The notes beneath the pieces are model-generated. The model saw only the letters and a list, made by a program, of their open reading frames with translations, had not been told where the DNA came from and did no database searches. Below, piece by piece: positions 60,173-64,000 of a stretch of DNA of 64,000 nt (within the stretch, counting starts at the first letter, position 1; each line of letters opens with the position of its first letter). The position numbers and the translations under genes were made by a program. This DNA comes from Gammaproteobacteria bacterium MFB021 (GTDB taxonomy: Bacteria > Pseudomonadota > Gammaproteobacteria > Pseudomonadales > Halomonadaceae): positions 33,782-97,781 of the forward strand of contig JNVT01000045.1 in assembly GCA_000737985.1 (NCBI GenBank). The letters are read 5' to 3'.

Positions 60173-61354
60173 ATGCCCATTGCATTGTTTGCACTGACGC
60201 TCAGTGCCTTTGCCATCGGCACCACCGAATTCGTGATTGTCGGCTTGGTGCCCACCATCGCCCAGGACCTGGGCGTGACGTTACCCTCGGCCGGCCTGCT
60301 GGTCAGCCTCTATGCCGCCGGCGTGGCCGTTGGTGCCCCCGTGCTGACCGCCCTGACCGGGCGCCTGAACCGCAAGCTGGTGCTGCTGGGGCTGATGACC
60401 CTGTTCATCATCGGCAACCTGCTGGCCTGGCAGGCGCCCGGCTACGGCTCGCTGATCACGGCGCGCATCCTGACCGGCCTGGCCCACGGCGTATTCTTCT
60501 CCATCGGCTCGACCATCGCCACCAGCCTGGTCAGCAAGGACAAGGAAGCCAGCGCCATCGCCATCATGTTCACCGGCCTGACCGTCGCCCTGGTCACCGG
60601 CGTACCCCTGGGCACCTGGATCGGCCAGAACTTCGGCTGGCGCGCCACCTTCCTGGTGGTCTCGGCGCTCGGCGCCCTGGCCCTGATCGGCAGCGCTCTG
60701 CTGGTGCCCAGCAACCTGAAGAAGGCCGCACCGGCCTCGATAGGCCAGCAGCTCAAGGTCCTGACCCATCCGCGCCTGCTGCTCGTCTACCTGATCACCA
60801 TCCTGGGCTACGGCGGTACTTTCACCGCCTTCACCTACCTGGCGCCCATCCTCCAGGAGGTCAGCGGCTTCGGTGACAACGCCGTCAGCCTGATCATGCT
60901 GGTCTACGGCGCCTCGGTGGCCTTCGGCAACATCTACGGCGGCAAGCTGGCCGACCGTATGGGACCCATCCGCGCCCTGACCCTGATCTTTTCAGGCCTG
61001 GCCGCCATCCTGCTAGTGCTGACGCTCTCCGCTACCCATCCGGTAGCCGCGGTGCTGACCGTGCTGGTCTGGGGCGCCTTCGCCTTCGGTAACGTGCCGG
61101 GCCTGCAGGTCTATGTAGTGCAGCAGGCTGAACGGTTTGTACCCGAGGCAGTCGATGTCGCCTCTGGTCTCAACATCGCCGCCTTTAACATCGGCATCGC
61201 CTTGGGCTCGGTTGTCGGCGGCTACGTCGTCGATAGCATGGCCCTAACAGACACAGCCTGGATCGGCGCCATCATCGTCATCCTAGCCCTGACTCTGACT
61301 CGGCTCTCCGGCAGCCTGGACCGTCGCGGCAACACCGCCATGGCCCGCGCTTAA
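60173..61354 (+). CDS. MFS transporter, AraJ/sugar-efflux type
   Basis: 393 residues, 12 helices. The N-terminal pattern LSAFAIGTTEFVIVGLVPTIAQDLGV, split over about residues 8-33, is typical of the AraJ/YdhP/arabinose-efflux group. ALTGRLNRKLVLLGLM is the cytoplasmic motif. It often exports drugs or sugars. AAGGAG seven bases before the ATG at 60173 decides the start over 60137. First gene of the LysR-linked set. Confidence 0.92.
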   Translation: MPIALFALTLSAFAIGTTEFVIVGLVPTIAQDLGVTLPSAGLLVSLYAAGVAVGAPVLTALTGRLNRKLVLLGLMTLFIIGNLLAWQAPGYGSLITARILTGLAHGVFFSIGSTIATSLVSKDKEASAIAIMFTGLTVALVTGVPLGTWIGQNFGWRATFLVVSALGALALIGSALLVPSNLKKAAPASIGQQLKVLTHPRLLLVYLITILGYGGTFTAFTYLAPILQEVSGFGDNAVSLIMLVYGASVAFGNIYGGKLADRMGPIRALTLIFSGLAAILLVLTLSATHPVAAVLTVLVWGAFAFGNVPGLQVYVVQQAERFVPEAVDVASGLNIAAFNIGIALGSVVGGYVVDSMALTDTAWIGAIIVILALTLTRLSGSLDRRGNTAMARA

Positions 61355-61398
61355 CCAACTCGACGCGCCCGACGTATTGAACGACGCCGGGCGCGCCT

Positions 61399-61426
61399 TC
61401 CGTCTTCCGTCTTCCGTCTTCCGGAG
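61399..61426. repeat. 7-bp tandem repeat before the LLM gene
   Basis: CTTCCGT repeated three times, then CTTCCGG, placed just before the ribosome-binding site GGAG. Repeat-number change would alter the spacer length, not the reading frame. Confidence 0.85.
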
Positions 61427-61435
61427 AATCTTGCC

Positions 61436-62398
61436 ATGTCACTGACGCGACTCACTCAAGGACCGCTGACCCTCGGGGTAGAGCTTCCCCTCGACAACGA
61501 CTGGAGCCCGAGCGGCGAACGCGCTCGTCGCGACGACGCCCGCCCCTTCGGCGTTCCCGATATGGAAGCCCATGCCGAGCGCATCGCCCAGGCCGACCGA
61601 CTGGGCTTTCGCGCCGCGTGGCTGCGTGATGTGCCGCTCTATGACCCCGCCTTCGGCGACGCCGGCCAGGTCTTCGAGCTGTTCACCTACCTGGGCTACC
61701 TGGCGCGCCATACTAACCACCTGCTGCTGGGGACCGCCGCCGCGGTATTACCGTTGCGCCAGCCCTGGCTGGTCCGCAAGGCTGCGGCCACCGTGCAGGC
61801 TCTGAGCGGCAACCGATTGCTGCTGGGGATCGCCAGTGGCGACCGCCCCGTGGAGTATCCCTTGTTCGGAGAGGACTTTGCCCAGCGTGGCGCCCAATTC
61901 CGCGAGGCGGTCGAGATCCTCAAAGGACAGACCGACGCGCAGCTGTCATCGGGCCAGGCACTGTTGCCCCACGCGCCCCAACCGCCCCTGCTGGCGGCCG
62001 GTCTCGCCCAACAGTCGCCTCACTGGGTGGGCCGCGAGATGGACGGCTGGCTCGCCTACCCCGGCACACCGCAGGATCACATCAAGCGAGCCGGGCTGTG
62101 GCGCCAGGTCGCCGGCGACAAGCCCTATGTCAGCTTCATTCATCTGGACCTGCTCGAGCGCCCCGATGCCCCCACTACCCGGCACCGCTTCGGCATCAGC
62201 GCCGGCCGTGAGGGCCTGACCCGTGAGCTCGAGGCCATGCAGGCGGCTGGCGTCAACCATATCGGCCTGCATTTCCGCCGCAACCAGCGCCCCCTGGACG
62301 AGACCCTCGAGGAGATCGGCCGCGAGGTGCTGCCGCGCTTCCAGGGCCAGGCGCCCGCTATCGCCACACGCCATGAAGAGAGCGTCGATGTCGACTGA
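61436..62398 (+). CDS. Luciferase-like monooxygenase (LLM class flavoprotein)
   Basis: 320 residues, F420/FMN-dependent TIM-barrel family. LLM marks are AQADRLGFRAAWLRDVPLYDP, LLLGTAAAVLPLRQPWLVRKAAATVQALSG split over about 96-125, then RLLLGIASGDRPVEYPLFGED. It most likely uses FMNH2 supplied by a reductase elsewhere to oxidise a small molecule. GGAG nine bases upstream supports the ATG at 61436. The quinone-reductase-like gene starts within its last codons. Confidence 0.9.
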   Translation: MSLTRLTQGPLTLGVELPLDNDWSPSGERARRDDARPFGVPDMEAHAERIAQADRLGFRAAWLRDVPLYDPAFGDAGQVFELFTYLGYLARHTNHLLLGTAAAVLPLRQPWLVRKAAATVQALSGNRLLLGIASGDRPVEYPLFGEDFAQRGAQFREAVEILKGQTDAQLSSGQALLPHAPQPPLLAAGLAQQSPHWVGREMDGWLAYPGTPQDHIKRAGLWRQVAGDKPYVSFIHLDLLERPDAPTTRHRFGISAGREGLTRELEAMQAAGVNHIGLHFRRNQRPLDETLEEIGREVLPRFQGQAPAIATRHEESVDVD

Positions 62399-63368
62399 GT
62401 ACCCAAACCTCCCCAAGACCTTCGAGGCCTGGACCTGGTCCGGGCCCGGCGAGCCAGAGGACCTGAAGCGCGAGCGTCTCGTGCTGGAGGCCCCGGGCAA
62501 TCAGGAGGTGATCGTCGCCACCCGCGCCATCGGGCTCAACCCGGTGGACTGGAAGTTCATCGCCATGGACAGCGCCCTGTGGCAGCCAGGCCAGATACCG
62601 GGCGTCGATGCCGCCGGGGAGGTGCTGGCCTGTGGGGCGGGCGTCACCCACGTCGTCCCCGGCGACCGCATCGCCGTGCACACCACCCTCGCGGGCCCGG
62701 GCAGCTTCGCCACCCACCTACGCCTGCCCGCCCGAGCCGTCATCCCGCTGCCGGAGACGCTCGACTGGGCCTTCGCCGCGGCCTTTCCCTGCCCGGGCCT
62801 GACCGCCTGGCAGGCCATCGAGAAGCTGCCCGTCAAGCCGGGCAAGCGACTGATGATCACCGGCGCATCCGGCAGCGTCGGGCGCTGGCTGGTGCAGCTG
62901 GCCGCGGAGCATGGCTTTGAGGTCATTGCCATCGCCTCGGCCAAGCGACACGAGGCACTCAGGGCCCTGGGCGCGCAGGAGGTGCTCGAGACGCCAGAGG
63001 CCCTGTCGGCGCCGGTCTTTGCCGTCATCGATACCGTCAATGGAGAGCACGCGCGCCGGATGACCGATCAGCTGGGCGCCAACGGCCATATCGTCTGCAT
63101 CCAGGACCGCCTCGAGGTAGCCGCGGCACCGGCGTTCGGCCGCGCCCTGTCCCAGCATGAGGTCGCCCTCGGCGCCCTGCATCAGGCCGGCAGCAACGCG
63201 GACTGGGCCGAGCTTCGCCAGGCGGGAAGCACCCTGCTCGAGCGCGTGGCCAACGGCGAGTTGACGCTGCCGACGCCCGAGATCGATGACTTCGCTCACC
63301 TCCCGCAGCGCCTGAGCGAACTCAAGCACGCCAGGGTGCGCCCGCTCAAGACCGTCATTACCCTGTAA
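62388..63368 (+). CDS. Zinc-free alcohol dehydrogenase/quinone reductase-like protein (MDR family)
   Basis: 326 residues. GroES-like N-terminal domain (GLNPVDWKFIA, PGVDAAGEVLACGAGVTHVVPGDRIAVH, split by position) and a Rossmann domain with LMITGASGSVGRWLVQLAAEHG. Catalytic zinc ligands are absent, which puts it with NADPH:quinone reductases and enoyl reductases. The ATG at 62388 overlaps the LLM stop by 11 bp, so the two are translationally coupled and may act on the same compound. Confidence 0.9.
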   Translation: MSTEYPNLPKTFEAWTWSGPGEPEDLKRERLVLEAPGNQEVIVATRAIGLNPVDWKFIAMDSALWQPGQIPGVDAAGEVLACGAGVTHVVPGDRIAVHTTLAGPGSFATHLRLPARAVIPLPETLDWAFAAAFPCPGLTAWQAIEKLPVKPGKRLMITGASGSVGRWLVQLAAEHGFEVIAIASAKRHEALRALGAQEVLETPEALSAPVFAVIDTVNGEHARRMTDQLGANGHIVCIQDRLEVAAAPAFGRALSQHEVALGALHQAGSNADWAELRQAGSTLLERVANGELTLPTPEIDDFAHLPQRLSELKHARVRPLKTVITL

Positions 63369-63396
63369 CCCCTTACCTTCGAGAAAGGAAACTGCC

Positions 63397-63705
63397 ATGC
63401 TGTGGGTCATCGCCACGATCACCACCGCCCCAGGACGCGACCGGGACGTGCTCAATGCCTTGCTGGACGTCGCGACGACCGTGCGCCAGGAAGCGGGCTG
63501 TCATCTCTACCAACCGAGCCAGGATCACCCCGAGGGACTGACGGCCGACACCTCACCTCGGCGCGACACCGTCACCATCATTGAGGCCTGGGACTCCCGG
63601 CAGGCGCTGGATGAGCACCTAGAAACGCCCCACATGGCACGCTTTCGTGAGCAAACGGAGGGGTGGGTGATTGAGCGGGATATTCGACTGCTGAGCCCTC
63701 GCTGA
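63397..63705 (+). CDS. Antibiotic biosynthesis monooxygenase (ABM) domain protein
   Basis: 102 residues. The ABM fold is apparent: LWVIATITTAPGRDRDVLNALLDVAT at the start, VRQEAGCHLYQPSQD in the centre, then TVTIIEAWDSRQALDEHLETPHMARF. These small dimers act on quinones or heme without metal, or are ligand-binding. AAAGGA precedes the ATG. Last gene of the LysR-linked set; 28 bp after the reductase-like gene. Confidence 0.9.
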   Translation: MLWVIATITTAPGRDRDVLNALLDVATTVRQEAGCHLYQPSQDHPEGLTADTSPRRDTVTIIEAWDSRQALDEHLETPHMARFREQTEGWVIERDIRLLSPR

Positions 63706-63798
63706 TCCCAACCTTTGCACGCAGCAAGAAAGTGTTTTGCGGCCTGTCGCGTTGTCCAAATCGCTAATTGCCGCCAAGGTGATCTTGCCCAGCAGCAG

Positions 63799-64000
63799 TG
63801 GACACCCCGTTAAGGCAGTACACTGAGACGAGGTGACCCATGGCAAGGCAAGCAGCTTCGATGAAGAAGACCCGTACCCGCTACTCTCAGGACTATAAGG
63901 CCGAGGCGCTGGCACTTGCTGACCGCGTTGGCATTAGTGCCGCCGCCCGAGAGCTTGGCCTTCAGTCCAGCCAGCTCTACCAATGGCGAGCCAAGGCCCA
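63799..64000 (+). mobile_element. IS3-family insertion sequence, left end (cut by window edge)
   Basis: The transposase OrfA start and a preceding TGGACACCCCGTTAAGG, which looks like the terminal inverted repeat of an IS3-family element (TGG/ACACC type). The right end lies outside the window, so the exact boundary and target duplication cannot be checked. Confidence 0.65.
63840..64000 (+). CDS. IS3-family transposase OrfA, N-terminal part
   Basis: Partial gene, about 53 residues visible. MARQAASMKKTRTRYSQDYK leads to a Tnp_1 helix-turn-helix, EALALADRVGISAAARELGL, followed by QSSQLYQWRAKA. This is the OrfA DNA-binding domain of IS3-type elements; OrfB with the DDE catalytic domain should follow beyond the window by a programmed frameshift. 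GAGGTGACCC precedes the ATG. Confidence 0.88.
   Translation, partial: MARQAASMKKTRTRYSQDYKAEALALADRVGISAAARELGLQSSQLYQWRAKA

Overview
The window reads as a stretch of chromosome from a high-GC gammaproteobacterium, most likely of the family Halomonadaceae (Halomonas/Salinicola/Kushneria-like). The protein set (HtpG, Slt, PepN, NadK, YajQ, YeaC, DUF2797, DUF1853, DUF1654, GlpG, Nfo, LeuA) is typical of Oceanospirillales/Pseudomonadales. The genus is an inference from family resemblance; no rRNA is present to fix it. About 65 protein genes and one tRNA-Gly(CCC) are visible, on both strands, with many strong intrinsic terminators between convergent genes.

Layout. 1-13.4 kb holds housekeeping and envelope genes: a Bax-like glucosaminidase cut by the left edge, htpG with a near-consensus heat-shock promoter, Slt, ExoD, a TM2 protein, a cold-shock protein followed by two stacked terminators, a yeast-type cytosine deaminase, YegS, an MFS pump, MgtC, a YfdC-like channel and a FlgO-type lipoprotein pair. 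13.4-22 kb holds leuA with a probable leucine leader peptide/attenuator, a divergent Lrp regulator, IalB, an orphan TctC binding protein paired with an HpaI-type aldolase, a DUF1127 protein, a YjfB-like protein and endonuclease IV. 22-36 kb holds AldA, PepN, YbaN, YgiD, YajQ, a GNAT protein, a RimK-type ligase, DUF2797/YeaC, GlpG, a phosphoesterase and NadK.

36.1-47.3 kb is the most accessory-looking catabolic part. A two-subunit (SldBA-like) membrane PQQ dehydrogenase with an unusual Gln/Asp-rich linker is followed, after a terminator, by a gene cluster: DUF3100 membrane protein, M20 aminoacylase, beta-hydroxyacid dehydrogenase, aldehyde dehydrogenase, class-V aminotransferase, VOC protein and a convergent LysR regulator. 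The enzymes suggest import of an N-acylated compound, deacylation and stepwise oxidation or deamination. The substrate cannot be read from sequence, and I regard this cluster as the best candidate for an undescribed pathway.

47.6-53.7 kb holds small or mixed genes (ABM monooxygenase, SleB hydrolase, CysE, DUF1853, EamA, DUF6314, Pmp3/YqaE, and a DUF1654 gene behind a LexA box). 53.9-55.5 kb is a long gene-poor stretch with the tRNA, several minus-strand terminators, one promoter-terminator pair that could be a small RNA, and an intergenic repeat. 55.5-63.7 kb holds a LysR/DJ-1 pair, an MFS pump, a TRAP-permease remnant, and a LysR-controlled set (MFS, luciferase-like oxidase, quinone reductase-like protein, ABM). 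The right edge cuts an IS3-family element.

Two dispersed intergenic repeat families are visible. One is MITE-like, about 150-200 bp, with CTAGGCTTTGTA-type or GGGTGTTTACAAA-type terminal inverted repeats (8780, 16748, 26721, and a deleted copy at 11954). The other has an 87-88 bp core (16639, 55379). Short tandem repeats of 7-17 bp sit just upstream of several genes.
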